A DNA stretch of 64,000 nucleotides from Labrenzia sp. 011 (GCF_003075075.1 NZ_QCYM01000007.1:1-64000), one strand, 5' to 3'. Shown: positions 45,042 through 54,917, counted from the first letter of the stretch. The notes: a model not told the origin generated them from the sequence alone. Numbers and translations are program-made.

Positions 45042-45959
45042 ATGGCCCAAGCCTCCGCAGCCGCCTCACGGCAGACCTCCTGGTGGCACCAGAACCAGCA
45101 ACGGCTCACTCCGTGGCTGTTCCTGGCACCCGGAATCCTGTTTTTCCTGTTCTACGTGATCTTTCCGATCTTCCAGTCCTTCAACCTGTCGCTTTATGAA
45201 TGGGACGGACTGGGCAAGGCGGAATTTGTCGGTCTCTACAACTACGAAGAGCTCTATTGGGACGACGCGTTCTACACGTCGCTGAAGAACAACGTCATCT
45301 GGCTGCTTCTCTATCTGGCCGCCATTCCGGCAGGTCTTTTCATCGCCCTGTTCCTGAACCAGACCGTGACCGGCATCCGGCTCTACAAGTCGCTGTTCTT
45401 CTTCCCCTTCGTGATTTCCCAGGTCGTCGTCGGCCTCGTGTTCACCTGGTTCTACGATCCCACCTTCGGCATACTCAACGTGCTGCTGGGCGCCGTCGGC
45501 CTGCCGCCGGTCAATGTGCTCGGCGACGAGAACTGGGTCACCGTCGGCATCATCGTCGCCGGCCTGTGGCCGCAAACCGCCTATTGCATGATCCTCTATC
45601 TCACCGGCCTCAATGCGGTCGATCCGGAGCAGATCGAAGCCGGACGCCTCGACGGCGCCAAGGGCTGGCGCATGCTCTGGTACATCATCGTGCCGCAGCT
45701 GCGTCCCGCCACCTTCATCGCCTTCGTGGTCACCATCATCGGCGCGCTGCGTTCCTTCGACCTGATCTCCGTCATGACCAACGGCGGACCCTTCGGCGCC
45801 AGCCGGGTGCTCAGCTTCTACATGTTCGAGGTGGCCCTGTCCGAATACGGCTTCCGCATGGGCTACGGCGCGGCGATCGCCGTGGTGCTGTTCCTCATCA
45901 TGCTGGCTTTCATCGCCTACTTCCTGTGGTCGATGTACAAGGAAGAAAAGGCGCGCTGA
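45042..45959 (+). CDS. Sugar ABC transporter permease (MalF-like)
   Basis: A 305-residue permease with six helices, beginning RLTPWLFLAPGILFFLFYVIFPIFQSFNLSLYEWDG. The EAA loop is EAGRLDGAKGWRMLWYIIVPQLRPA. Canonical in length, unlike the permeases at 15510-18043. It is followed by its partner after 1 bp. With the binding protein upstream and probably the ATPase at 41627-42688 it makes a CUT1 galactoside importer. Confidence 0.92.
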   Translation: MAQASAAASRQTSWWHQNQQRLTPWLFLAPGILFFLFYVIFPIFQSFNLSLYEWDGLGKAEFVGLYNYEELYWDDAFYTSLKNNVIWLLLYLAAIPAGLFIALFLNQTVTGIRLYKSLFFFPFVISQVVVGLVFTWFYDPTFGILNVLLGAVGLPPVNVLGDENWVTVGIIVAGLWPQTAYCMILYLTGLNAVDPEQIEAGRLDGAKGWRMLWYIIVPQLRPATFIAFVVTIIGALRSFDLISVMTNGGPFGASRVLSFYMFEVALSEYGFRMGYGAAIAVVLFLIMLAFIAYFLWSMYKEEKAR

Positions 45960-45960
45960 G

Positions 45961-46809
45961 ATGTTTCCCACACCGATTGAACGCACCTCGCGCGCCTGGC
46001 AGATCAGCTATCAGACCCTGCTGCCGCTGGCGCTGATCCTCTGGCTCCTGCCGCTGATCGCCGTGGCGATCTTCTCCGTCAAGCCGGATTCCGATTTCGC
46101 CAATGCCAACTACTGGGGCTGGCCGTCATCCTTCGAGGGCTTCACCAACTACGCCCTGGTGTTCACCGGATCGGACATGCCGCAGTATCTACTGAACTCC
46201 TTCAAGATCACCATCCCCACGGTGATCGGCGCGGTGACCCTGTCCTGCATGACCGGCTTCGCCCTCGGCGTCTACAAGTTCAAGGCCAACATCTGGATCT
46301 TCTTCATGTTCGTGGCCGGCAACTTCGTGCCGTTCCAGATCCTGATGGTGCCCGTGCGCGACCTCACCCTGCAGATGGGCCTCTACAACACCATCACCGG
46401 CCTGGTCCTGTTCCACGTCGCCTTCCAGACCGGCTTCTGCACGCTCTTCATGCGCAACTTCATCCGCGCCCTGCCCTTCGAGCTGATCGAGGCCGCCCGG
46501 GTGGAAGGCATCGCCGAATGGCGGATCTTCTGGTATGTGGTCCTGCCCCTGATGAAACCGGCCATCGCCGCGCTGTCCGTGCTGATATTCACCTTCATCT
46601 GGAACGACTATTTCTGGGCCGTGGTGCTGACACAGGGGGTCGAAAGCCAGCCGGTGACAGCGGGCATCACCTCCTTCAACGCCCAGTACCGCGCCGCCTA
46701 TCACCTGATGAGCGCCGGTTCCATCGTCGCCGCCCTGCCGCCGGTCGCCATGTTCTTCCTGATGCAGCGCCACTTCATCGCCGGCCTGACCCTCGGAGCC
46801 GTCAAGTGA
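45961..46809 (+). CDS. Carbohydrate ABC transporter permease (MalG-like)
   Basis: A 282-residue six-helix permease. Features: LPLALILWLLPLIAVAIFSVKPDSDF at the N-terminus, the EAA loop ELIEAARVEGIAEWRIFWYVVLPLMKPA, and a C-terminus HFIAGLTLGAVK typical of MalG relatives. The one-base spacing to the previous gene implies translational coupling. It is followed 54 bp later by the alpha-galactosidase gene. Confidence 0.92.
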   Translation: MFPTPIERTSRAWQISYQTLLPLALILWLLPLIAVAIFSVKPDSDFANANYWGWPSSFEGFTNYALVFTGSDMPQYLLNSFKITIPTVIGAVTLSCMTGFALGVYKFKANIWIFFMFVAGNFVPFQILMVPVRDLTLQMGLYNTITGLVLFHVAFQTGFCTLFMRNFIRALPFELIEAARVEGIAEWRIFWYVVLPLMKPAIAALSVLIFTFIWNDYFWAVVLTQGVESQPVTAGITSFNAQYRAAYHLMSAGSIVAALPPVAMFFLMQRHFIAGLTLGAVK

Positions 46810-46863
46810 TGTGCATGCATTCATTTCGCCGGGACAAATCGCCGGATACAGGGAGTGCGGGAA

Positions 46864-48942
46864 ATGCGGGCTAGGACCTGGCATCTGGGCGACGCCCGCC
46901 AGAGCCTGGTTCTGGCAAGTTTTGCGGACCGCCTGCCGGAAGTCGTCTACTGGGGGCCGTCGCTGCCGGACAGCGAGGATCTGAACACGCTCGCGGCGGC
47001 CTCGGTCACGGACGTCACCGGCGGCATGATCGACGCGAACGCCCCCGTCAGCCTCAACCCCGAAGCGTCCCTGACCTTTCCCGGCCAGACCGGCCTGACC
47101 GCGCGCGATGCATCCGGACGGCCTCTTGCCCCGTCCTTCCGCTTCGAGAGCGAGACCGCCTCTGAACACGGTCTCACGCTCGTCTTCACCGACAGCAGCC
47201 TCGGTCTGCGCCTGGGGTTCGAACTGACCCTGACACCGGATAGCTCGCTGCTGAAGCTGCAGACGCGCCTCGACAGTGCGGACGAAATCCAGGTGGACTG
47301 GCTGGCCGCGCCGGTCCTGCCCGCCCCGGCGCACCTGGGCGAGATGATCGAGTTTTCCGGCCGCTGGTGCGCCGAGTTCCTGACCCGCCGCCTGCCCTTC
47401 GCACCCGGCGCCCGCCTGCGCGACAACCGCACCGGCCGCACGGACCACGCCCATTTCCCCGGTCTCATCGTCTGCGGCGCCGAGACCGGCAACACCTGCG
47501 GCGAAGCCTATGCCTTCCACTACGGCTGGTCCGGCGGACACAGGATGGTCGCCGAGGAGCTCGCCGACGGCCGGCGGCAGATCCAGTTCGGTCATGCCTC
47601 CGCCGCTATGGCGCCGGGGCACAGCTTCCGCACCGCCCCGCTCTATGCCACCTATTCCCCCGCCGGCCTCAACGGAGCGGCGGTTCTCTTCCAGCGTCAC
47701 GTGCGCGACCATCTCGTCAAGGGCGCCCGCTCCCCGCGCCCGGTGCACTACAATTGCTGGGAAGCGGTCTATTTCGATCACAGGCTCGACGACCTGAAGT
47801 CCATCGCCACCCGGGCGGCGGACCTGGGGGCGGAGCGCTTCGTTCTGGACGACGGCTGGTTCGGCCGGCGCGACGACGACACCTCGTCGCTCGGCGACTG
47901 GGTCATCGACCGCCGCAAGTACCCCGATGGCCTGACCCCGTTGATCGAGCATGTCAGGGCGCTCGGCCTCGAATTCGGCATATGGTTCGAGCCGGAGATG
48001 ATCAACGAGGACAGCGACCTTCACCGGGCCCATCCCGACTGGGTGCTTGGCCCGGCGGACCAGACCCGCGGCCGCCAGCAGCTTGTGCTCGACATGTCAC
48101 GGGACGACGTCCGCAACTATCTCTACGACCACATCGCCAACGTCCTTGCCAACAATGACGTCGGCTACATCAAGTGGGACCACAACAGGGTGCTGCCTGT
48201 CGTCGACAGCGACCAGACCGAAGGCGTTTACGCGCTGCTGGACCGCCTGCGGGAAGCCTTTCCCGATGTCGAGATCGAAAGCTGTTCGTCCGGTGGCGGG
48301 CGCATCGATTTCGGCATCCTGGAGCGCACCCAGCGGGTATGGCTCTCCGACAGCAACGACGCGCTGGAGCGCCAGCGGATCCAGCATGACGCAGCGCTGT
48401 TTCTGCCCGCGTCCGTCACCGGATCCCATGTGGGACCGCGCCAATGCCACACGTCCGGCCGGATCCTCGACATCGGCATCCGCGCCTGGACGGCCGCCCA
48501 GCGGCACATGGGCTTCGAAATGGATCCGCGCGAACTGACCCCGGCTGAGGCGGACACGTTGCGTCAGGTCACCGTCTGGTGGAAAGCCAACCGCGACTGG
48601 ATGATGCGGGCGGACATCCTGCGCCTGGACAGTGCCGACCCGGCCGTGATCGCCGAACAGCAGCTCTCGCAGGACGGTGGCCGCTTCGCGGTCTTCGCCG
48701 CGCAGATCCGCACCAGCGACCAGATCCTGCCGCAGCCGCTCCGGCTCACCGGACTGGACCCGGAGGCCACGTACCGGATAACCCTGACCAACCGGGGCGA
48801 TGTCTCCCGCCTGTCCCGCGGCGCTCCGCTCCTGAAGGACAGGGACCTTGACGTCAGCGGACGTTATCTGATGTCCCGGGGTCTCAATCTACCCTGGCGG
48901 TTCCCCCAGACCATATGGGTGCTGGAAGGCCGGCGGCTGTGA
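46864..48942 (+). CDS. Alpha-galactosidase (GH36)
   Basis: A 692-residue cytoplasmic enzyme (no signal peptide) that removes alpha-1,6-linked galactose from oligosaccharides such as melibiose and raffinose. An N-terminal beta-supersandwich is followed by the TIM barrel with NCWEAVYFD, ERFVLDDGWFG, LEFGIWFEPEMINEDSDL, the nucleophile Asp439 in YIKWDHNR, IESCSSGGGRID and the acid/base Asp496 in WLSDSNDA. The ATG at 46864 has GGGAG 8 bp upstream; a GTG three codons earlier overlaps that site. It lies in the importer operon and feeds galactose to the dehydrogenase encoded next. Confidence 0.95.
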   Translation: MRARTWHLGDARQSLVLASFADRLPEVVYWGPSLPDSEDLNTLAAASVTDVTGGMIDANAPVSLNPEASLTFPGQTGLTARDASGRPLAPSFRFESETASEHGLTLVFTDSSLGLRLGFELTLTPDSSLLKLQTRLDSADEIQVDWLAAPVLPAPAHLGEMIEFSGRWCAEFLTRRLPFAPGARLRDNRTGRTDHAHFPGLIVCGAETGNTCGEAYAFHYGWSGGHRMVAEELADGRRQIQFGHASAAMAPGHSFRTAPLYATYSPAGLNGAAVLFQRHVRDHLVKGARSPRPVHYNCWEAVYFDHRLDDLKSIATRAADLGAERFVLDDGWFGRRDDDTSSLGDWVIDRRKYPDGLTPLIEHVRALGLEFGIWFEPEMINEDSDLHRAHPDWVLGPADQTRGRQQLVLDMSRDDVRNYLYDHIANVLANNDVGYIKWDHNRVLPVVDSDQTEGVYALLDRLREAFPDVEIESCSSGGGRIDFGILERTQRVWLSDSNDALERQRIQHDAALFLPASVTGSHVGPRQCHTSGRILDIGIRAWTAAQRHMGFEMDPRELTPAEADTLRQVTVWWKANRDWMMRADILRLDSADPAVIAEQQLSQDGGRFAVFAAQIRTSDQILPQPLRLTGLDPEATYRITLTNRGDVSRLSRGAPLLKDRDLDVSGRYLMSRGLNLPWRFPQTIWVLEGRRL

Positions 48943-49008
48943 GCCGTCGCAGGCCGCCACCTCCCTTTCGGTCCTGACCGCCCGCACGAACGAATGAAGG
49001 AAACTGAA

Positions 49009-49773
49009 ATGCACGCCAACTTCCCGGATCTCAAGAATGCATCGGTTTTCATCACCGGCGGAGGATCCGGCATCGGAGCGGCACTGACCGACGGATTTCT
49101 GGCACAGGGGGCCAGGGTCGCCTTCGTCCAGCGGTCGGATGCGGCCGCCTTTTGTGACGAAATGCAGGAAAAGCACGGGCAGCGTCCCCTCTATCTGCCC
49201 TGCGACATCACCGACATTGCCCGGCTGAAAGCCGCCATGAGCGAAGCCGCCGAAGCCCACGGTCCCATTTCCGTGCTGGTCAACAACGCCGCCAACGACC
49301 AGCGCAAGAAGACCGAGGAAGTCGACGAGGCCTTCTGGGACTGGTCCCAGGCCATCAATCTGAAGTCCTATTTCTTCGCCTGCCAGCAGGTGATCGCCGG
49401 AATGCGTGCGGCCGGCGGCGGTGCGATCGTCAATTTTTCCTCCATTTCCTACATGATGGGCGCGGCCGGTTACGCGCCCTACACGACCGCCAATTCCGGC
49501 ATCAACGGCATGACCCGGAGCCTGGCGCGGGAATTCGGCCCCGACAACATCCGCGTCAACGCCATCGCCCCCGGCTGGGTGCTGACACAGAAACAGAAGG
49601 ATCTCTGGGTGACGCCGGAAGCGCTGGCCGCCCATATCGACCGTCAGTGCCTCAAGGTGGAGCTCGCGCCCGAAGACATGGTCGACCCGGTGCTGTTCCT
49701 GGCCTCCGACGCCAGCAAGGCGATGACCGGCCAGGCCCTTGTGGTCGACGGCGGCGTCGTGGTGACCGGATGA
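49009..49773 (+). CDS. Short-chain dehydrogenase, probable D-galactose (sugar) 1-dehydrogenase with altered active site
   Basis: A 254-residue classical SDR. It shows the NAD(P) loop ITGGGSGIGAAL, LVNNAAND, FSSISYMMG (Ser), and PGWVLTQKQ. It resembles Caulobacter-type xylose/galactose 1-dehydrogenases. The catalytic tetrad is unusual: after Tyr158 (PYTTANSG) the position of the invariant Lys, four residues on, is Asn162; the codons are unambiguous. Context (GH36, lactonase, DgoK, DgoA) argues for oxidation of galactose to its lactone. The ATG at 49009 with AAGGA upstream is preferred over 48994. Its stop overlaps the dgoK start (ATGA). Confidence 0.8.
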   Translation: MHANFPDLKNASVFITGGGSGIGAALTDGFLAQGARVAFVQRSDAAAFCDEMQEKHGQRPLYLPCDITDIARLKAAMSEAAEAHGPISVLVNNAANDQRKKTEEVDEAFWDWSQAINLKSYFFACQQVIAGMRAAGGGAIVNFSSISYMMGAAGYAPYTTANSGINGMTRSLAREFGPDNIRVNAIAPGWVLTQKQKDLWVTPEALAAHIDRQCLKVELAPEDMVDPVLFLASDASKAMTGQALVVDGGVVVTG

Positions 49774-50702
49774 CACGCCAGGAACACGCGCCCCCTGCGG
49801 CAGACTGGATCGCGGCGGACTGGGGAACAACCAACCTGCGCATCTGGGCACTCGGCAAATCCGGAGAGACTATCGCCCACCGCAGCTCGGAAAAGGGCAT
49901 GGGCAAGCTCGCTCCAGGGGAATTCGAACCCGCCCTTCTGGAGCTGACCGCCGACCTCCTGAGCGAAGGCCGCAGGACTCCCGTCATCGTGTGCGGCATG
50001 GCCGGCTCCCGTCAGGGCTGGGCCGAAGCCCCGTATCTGACAACCCCCTGCCATCCGCCCACCATCGGTGACGCCACAGCCGTCACCACCCGGGACTCCC
50101 GGCTCGACGTGCATATCCTGCCAGGCATCAAACAGCTCCAGCCTGCCGACGTCATGCGCGGAGAAGAGACCCAGATTGCAGGGTTTCTTGCCGCCGAACC
50201 CGGGTTCAACGGCCTGCTCTGCCTTCCGGGAACCCACACCAAATGGGTCTTCCTGGACGGGGGGCGCATAACCGCCTTCAGGACCTTCATGACCGGCGAG
50301 CTTTTTGCCCTGCTGTCCGGCCAGTCGGTCCTGCGCCACGGTGTCTCGCAAAAGGAAATGGATCCCGACGCCTTCTCGCAGGCCGTCCGGGACATGGCGG
50401 ACGAACCGGTGCGGTTCGCAGCGGACCTCTTCGGCATCCGGGCCGCCGGCCTGATCGCCGGCCTCGGTCCCGAGCAGGCCCGCGGGCGTCTGTCCGGCCT
50501 GCTCATCGGCGCCGAACTGGCCGCCGCACGCAAGGACATCGCAAGCCTTCCCGTGGCGATCCTCGGCAGCGACGGTCTGGCACGAACCTACCGGAGCGCC
50601 CTGGAAAGCCTCGGTCACAGCGCCAGACTGCTGGATGCGGACACGATCACCCTTCAGGGCCTCACCCTCGCCCATTCTTCCTATGCAAAGGTATCCTCAT
50701 GA
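49770..50702 (+). CDS. dgoK: 2-dehydro-3-deoxygalactonokinase
   Basis: A 310-residue ASKHA-fold kinase that phosphorylates 2-dehydro-3-deoxy-D-galactonate with ATP. The family start [13 protein letters not shown], the segments [47 protein letters not shown] and [12 protein letters not shown], and the length fit DgoK. It overlaps the preceding SDR gene and the following dgoA gene by ATGA, giving a fully coupled module. The galactonate dehydratase (DgoD) that should supply its substrate is not in the window. Confidence 0.93.
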   Translation: MTRQEHAPPAADWIAADWGTTNLRIWALGKSGETIAHRSSEKGMGKLAPGEFEPALLELTADLLSEGRRTPVIVCGMAGSRQGWAEAPYLTTPCHPPTIGDATAVTTRDSRLDVHILPGIKQLQPADVMRGEETQIAGFLAAEPGFNGLLCLPGTHTKWVFLDGGRITAFRTFMTGELFALLSGQSVLRHGVSQKEMDPDAFSQAVRDMADEPVRFAADLFGIRAAGLIAGLGPEQARGRLSGLLIGAELAAARKDIASLPVAILGSDGLARTYRSALESLGHSARLLDADTITLQGLTLAHSSYAKVSS

Positions 50703-51313
50703 GCCGCCATCTCATTGCGATCTTGCGGGGACTGACCCCGGACGAAGCCCTGCCCGTCACCGAATGCCTGATCGAAGCCGGCATCACCCGGATAGAAGTC
50801 CCGCTCAACTCTCCGGACCCGCTGAAAAGCATCGCCGCCATGGCCCGCACGTTTTCCGGCCGCGCGGAGATCGGCGCGGGCACAGTGCTGGCGCCCGGGC
50901 AGGTCCGCGACGTCAAGACCGCCGGGGGAACGCTGGTCGTTTCGCCGGACTGCAATCCGGAGGTAATCGCCGCGACCAAGTCGGAAGGCATGGCCTCCTT
51001 TCCCGGTGTCATGACGCCGAGCGAGTGCTTCACCGCCCTGCGCAGCGGAGCGGACGGCCTGAAGTTTTTCCCGGCCTCGCTCATCGGTCCGGACGGTCTG
51101 AAGGCCATGCTTGCGGTCCTTCCGAAAGGAACCGCGACCTATGCGGTCGGCGGTGCGGGTCCGGACAATTTCGGCAGCTGGATCAAGGCGGGCGTAACCG
51201 GTTTCGGCATCGGCACCGCCCTCTTCAAGCCCGGCTTCACCGTCGCCGACATTCGCGAGCGCGCGAAAAACATCGTTGCCGCCTATGACGCGGCGGTATC
51301 AACCTGTGAGTGA
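50699..51313 (+). CDS. dgoA: 2-dehydro-3-deoxy-6-phosphogalactonate aldolase
   Basis: A 204-residue class I aldolase that cleaves KDPGal to pyruvate and glyceraldehyde 3-phosphate. The KDPG/KDPGal signatures are [34 protein letters not shown] and the Schiff-base Lys122 in [12 protein letters not shown], with [15 protein letters not shown] near the end. Its ATG overlaps the dgoK stop. Together with DgoK it defines the oxidative De Ley-Doudoroff galactose pathway. Confidence 0.94.
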   Translation: MSRHLIAILRGLTPDEALPVTECLIEAGITRIEVPLNSPDPLKSIAAMARTFSGRAEIGAGTVLAPGQVRDVKTAGGTLVVSPDCNPEVIAATKSEGMASFPGVMTPSECFTALRSGADGLKFFPASLIGPDGLKAMLAVLPKGTATYAVGGAGPDNFGSWIKAGVTGFGIGTALFKPGFTVADIRERAKNIVAAYDAAVSTCE

Positions 51314-51317
51314 CCCC

Positions 51318-52157
51318 ATGATCGATGTTTTCGATGACCGCCGATGCGAACTCGGCGAAGGCCCGCTCTGGCACCCGGAACGTGGACAGCTTTTCTGGTT
51401 CGACATTCTCAACAAGCGGCTGATGAGCAATGAGAACGGCACGCCGAAATCCTGGCAGTTCGACGAGTATGTCTCCGCCGCCGGCTGGGTCAGCAAAACG
51501 GAGCTGCTCATCGCCAGCGCCAGCATGCTGTTCCTGTTCGACCTGGAAACGACCGCCTCGCGCAAGCTCACCGATCTGGAAGCCGACAATCCGGTGACCC
51601 GGTCCAACGACGGCCGCGCCGACCCGCAGGGCGGATTCTGGATCGGCACAATGGGCTTCAACGCCGAGCCGGGTGCCGGATCGATCTACCGCTATTACAA
51701 GGGCGAACTGCGCAAGCTGTTCGGCGACATTACCATCACCAACGCCATCTGCTTCTCCCCCGACGGCCGGACCGCCTATTTTGCCGATACGCACAGGCAG
51801 TTGCTGCAGCAGATCGCCCTGGACGAGGATGGTTGGCCAGCGGGCACACCGGCGCTGTTCAGGGATTTCTCCGAAGAAGGCCTTTTTCCCGACGGCGCGG
51901 TTGTCGACAGCCAGGGATTCATGTGGAATGCCCAATGGAGCGCGGGCCGCGTCGCCCGTTATGCGCCGGACGGCGGTTTTGCCGGGGAAGTCTGCCTTCC
52001 AGCCAGCCAGACCACCTGCCCGGCCTTCGGCGGTCCGGACATGCAGACGCTGTTCGTGACCTCTGCGGCGCTCGACCTGTCCGGAGAACCTGACGGCAAG
52101 ACCTGGTCCAGCCCGACCGGCATTCGCGGCCAGGCGGAACCCCGCGTAATTCTCTAG
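51318..52157 (+). CDS. SMP-30/gluconolactonase family lactonase (probable galactonolactonase)
   Basis: A 279-residue six-bladed propeller of the SMP-30/regucalcin family. It has CELGEGPLWHPERGQLFWFDI (metal-ligand Glu), SNDGRADPQGGFWIGTMG (metal ligands Asn and Asp), ITITNAICFSPDGRTAYFADT and FPDGAVVDSQGFMWNAQW. In this operon it should open D-galactono-1,4-lactone made by the dehydrogenase. Start taken as ATG 51318; a GTG at 51306 that overlaps dgoA is possible, and neither has a strong ribosome site. Confidence 0.88.
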   Translation: MIDVFDDRRCELGEGPLWHPERGQLFWFDILNKRLMSNENGTPKSWQFDEYVSAAGWVSKTELLIASASMLFLFDLETTASRKLTDLEADNPVTRSNDGRADPQGGFWIGTMGFNAEPGAGSIYRYYKGELRKLFGDITITNAICFSPDGRTAYFADTHRQLLQQIALDEDGWPAGTPALFRDFSEEGLFPDGAVVDSQGFMWNAQWSAGRVARYAPDGGFAGEVCLPASQTTCPAFGGPDMQTLFVTSAALDLSGEPDGKTWSSPTGIRGQAEPRVIL

Positions 52158-52201
52158 TGCTTCCCGCGTTGACATGACCGCGGGCCGACCAAGGTGACCA
52201 A

Positions 52202-54103
52202 ATGAAACGTACTCTGGGCACGTGTTATTATCCTGAACATTGGCCGGAAGAAATGTGGGAGGCCGACGCCCGCCGCATGGTGGAGACCGGCCTCACCTGG
52301 GTGCGCATCGGCGAGTTCGCGTGGTCGCGCCTCGAACCGGCCCCCGGCAGCCTGATGTTCGACTGGCTCGACCGGGCCATCGAAGTTCTGGGGCAGGCCG
52401 GACTGAAGGTGGTGCTTGGCACGCCGACGGCCACGCCGCCCAGATGGGTCGCTGAAAAGCATCCGGACATGTTCGCCGTGGATGCCGAAGGCAGACCGCG
52501 CGGTTTCGGTTCCCGGCGCCACTACTGTTTTTCCCATGAGGGTTTCCGGCGGGAAAGCGACCGCATCGTCCGGCTGCTCGCCGAGCGCTACGGCAAGAAC
52601 CCCCATGTCGCCGCCTGGCAGACCGACAACGAATACGGCTGCCACGACACCGTGATTTCCTATTCCCAGGCTGCCCTCAAGGCCTTTCGTCTCTGGCTCG
52701 CTGCCCGTTACGGCAGCATCGAGGCGCTGAACCGGGCCTGGGGCAACGTCTTCTGGTCGATGGAATATGCCTCTTTCGACGAGATCGGCCTGCCCAATCT
52801 CACCGTGACGGAACCCAACCCGTCGCACACGCTGGCCTTTCGGCGCTTTTCCTCCGACCAGGTGGTCAGTTTCAACCGGCGGCAGGTGGAGATCATCCGC
52901 GCCTTCTCCGACGCACCGATCAGCCACAACTACATGGGCCGGATCACCGACTTCGACCATTTCAAGGTCGGTGACGATCTGGAGATCGCCACCTGGGACA
53001 GCTACCCGCTCGGCTTCCTGGAAGACCGCGTCGGTGCCGGAGCCGCCCATCAGCGCGCCTTCGCCCGCCAGGGCGACCCGGACTTCCAGGCCTTCCATCA
53101 CGATCTTTACCGGGCTGTCGGCAAGGGGCGCTGGTGGGTCATGGAACAGCAGCCCGGTCCGGTGAACTGGGCTCCGCACAACCCCGCGCCGCTGCCGGGT
53201 ATGATGCGGCTGTGGGCCTGGGAGGCCTATGCCCATGGCGCCGAGGCGGTCTGCTACTTCCGCTGGCGGCAGGCCCCCTTTGCCCAGGAACAGATGCATG
53301 CCGGGATGCTGCGTCCGGACAATGCCGACGCCCCGGCCCTGCTGGAAGCCCGCCAGGTCGCCGACGAACTGATGCAAGCGCCGGATGTCTCGGCCCCCCG
53401 CGCCCCAGTGGCGCTGCTCTTCGACTATGACGCCGACTTCGCCTGGGCCATCCAGCCGCATGGCGCGGGCCTCAGCTATTTCCAGCTGGTCTTCGACACC
53501 TTCAGGGCCCTGCGCAAGCTTGGCCTGTCCGTCGACATCCTGCGCGGCGAGACGCGCGACTTCTCCGGCTACCGGATCGTCGCCGCGCCCGGGCTGATCT
53601 ACATGCCCCAGGATCTGAAGAAGGCTCTGGCGGAAACGGATGCGAAAGTGGTTCTGGGACCGCGGACGGCAGCCCGCAACGCCGACATGGTGATCCCCGT
53701 GCCACTTCCCCCGGACATGCCGGGACTGGACGTGACCGTCGCACGCGTCGAAACGGTACGTCCCGACATGCCGATGCCGCTGAAGGGCGGCGGCTGTTTC
53801 ACCGGCTACCGCGAAGAACTGGAAGGCGCCGCCGAGCGTGTCTTCGACCTGGAAGACGGCCAGCCCGCTGTCATGCGCTCCGGTCATCTGACCTATGTGG
53901 GCGGATGGTGCGACGAGGTCGCCCTGAAGCGGCTCTACTCGGATCTTTGCCGGCAGACCGGCATCGAGACCATGGACCTGGAAGGCGGCGTGCGCTGCCG
54001 GGACACGGACGGGGTCAGGATCTGGACCAATTACGGTGCAGAACCGGCAGACACGCCCGCCGGCCGGATCGAGGCGGCCGGGGTGCTTTTCCAGAAGCTC
54101 TGA
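52202..54103 (+). CDS. Beta-galactosidase (GH42)
   Basis: A 633-residue cytoplasmic GH42 enzyme. The TIM barrel starts with GTCYYPEHWPEEMWEADARRM; the acid/base is Glu144 in QTDNEYGCHD and the nucleophile Glu315 in WVMEQQPGPVNW. The middle trimerisation domain and a small C-terminal beta domain follow. Last gene of the galactoside operon, it adds beta-galactosides (lactose-like or plant and algal galactan fragments) to the substrates of the locus, all converging on galactose oxidation. Confidence 0.95.
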   Translation: MKRTLGTCYYPEHWPEEMWEADARRMVETGLTWVRIGEFAWSRLEPAPGSLMFDWLDRAIEVLGQAGLKVVLGTPTATPPRWVAEKHPDMFAVDAEGRPRGFGSRRHYCFSHEGFRRESDRIVRLLAERYGKNPHVAAWQTDNEYGCHDTVISYSQAALKAFRLWLAARYGSIEALNRAWGNVFWSMEYASFDEIGLPNLTVTEPNPSHTLAFRRFSSDQVVSFNRRQVEIIRAFSDAPISHNYMGRITDFDHFKVGDDLEIATWDSYPLGFLEDRVGAGAAHQRAFARQGDPDFQAFHHDLYRAVGKGRWWVMEQQPGPVNWAPHNPAPLPGMMRLWAWEAYAHGAEAVCYFRWRQAPFAQEQMHAGMLRPDNADAPALLEARQVADELMQAPDVSAPRAPVALLFDYDADFAWAIQPHGAGLSYFQLVFDTFRALRKLGLSVDILRGETRDFSGYRIVAAPGLIYMPQDLKKALAETDAKVVLGPRTAARNADMVIPVPLPPDMPGLDVTVARVETVRPDMPMPLKGGGCFTGYREELEGAAERVFDLEDGQPAVMRSGHLTYVGGWCDEVALKRLYSDLCRQTGIETMDLEGGVRCRDTDGVRIWTNYGAEPADTPAGRIEAAGVLFQKL

Positions 54104-54124
54104 GAACAGGGCTGGAGTGCGTCT

Positions 54125-54799
54125 TCACTCCGCGTCGTTGGCCATGAGCTGCCTGATGATGGAGGCGTAGTTCTCCGCGCCCTGCGCGCCCGTGATCAGG
54201 TGCCGTCGGTCGAAGACTACGGCCGGGACCCCCTGGATGCCGTTCCGGGTCCAGAAGCCTTCCTCGTCGCGGACCTGGTCGGCGAAGCGGCCGTCCTCCA
54301 GAACCCGCACCGCCTCGTCCCGATCGAGACCGGTGGCTTGCGCGATATCCGCCAGGGTCTGCGTGTCGCTCACGTCCTTGCCGTCGGTGAAATAGGCTTC
54401 GAACAGCGCCATCTTCAGCGGGTGTTCCTTGCCTTCCGGTCCGGCCCAGTGAAGCAGTTGATGCGCTTTGGACGTGTTCACCATGCGCATCTCGTCCGTG
54501 AACCTGAAATCGATCCCGAGCCCGGCGCCCAGCGCGGTCAGCCGCTCCCGTGCCTCCTGGGACTGCTCGGCGGTCGACCCGTATTTGCGCATGATATGCG
54601 CGCGCAGGTTTTCGCCCTCCGCCGGCATGTCCGGATTGAGTTCGAACGGATGCCACTTGATCGCCGCCGACACGCCCGTGTCCGCGATCGCCTGTTCCAG
54701 TTGCCTGAAACCGACGAAGCACCAGGGACAGACCACATCGGAGACGATGTCGATCTGCAGCATGTCCTCAAGGTCGGCCGTCTCCGCGCCTGTCGTCAT
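54125..54799 (-). CDS. DsbA family oxidoreductase, FrnE/2-hydroxychromene-2-carboxylate isomerase-like
   Basis: A 224-residue cytoplasmic thioredoxin-fold protein with an inserted helical domain. The CPWC active site (Cys24 and Cys27, in VSDVVCPWCFVG) and the cis-Pro loop IQGVPAVVFD are intact, and there is no signal peptide. The FrnE group acts in thiol-disulphide exchange, often in oxidative-stress defence; substrate unknown. The ATG at 54799 follows AAGGAACATTCC; the longer frame to 54883 lacks a site. It is convergent with GH42 and not obviously linked to either sugar locus. Confidence 0.9.
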   Translation of the reverse strand: MTTGAETADLEDMLQIDIVSDVVCPWCFVGFRQLEQAIADTGVSAAIKWHPFELNPDMPAEGENLRAHIMRKYGSTAEQSQEARERLTALGAGLGIDFRFTDEMRMVNTSKAHQLLHWAGPEGKEHPLKMALFEAYFTDGKDVSDTQTLADIAQATGLDRDEAVRVLEDGRFADQVRDEEGFWTRNGIQGVPAVVFDRRHLITGAQGAENYASIIRQLMANDAE

Positions 54800-54917
54800 G
54801 GAATGTTCCTTCCCGCTGGCCCTGGCGTGCGGGCTGGAACCACGCTGCGGGCCGGCCTGCTCTCGCCTGTCTGTCAGGCTCATATAGGGGACAATCCACG
54901 GCGCGGAAAGGTGGCGA

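Noticed and set aside
46189..48033. Long minus-strand frame opposite the permease and GH36 genes
   Set aside because: No motifs or ribosome site; it is antisense to genes whose active-site motifs are intact.
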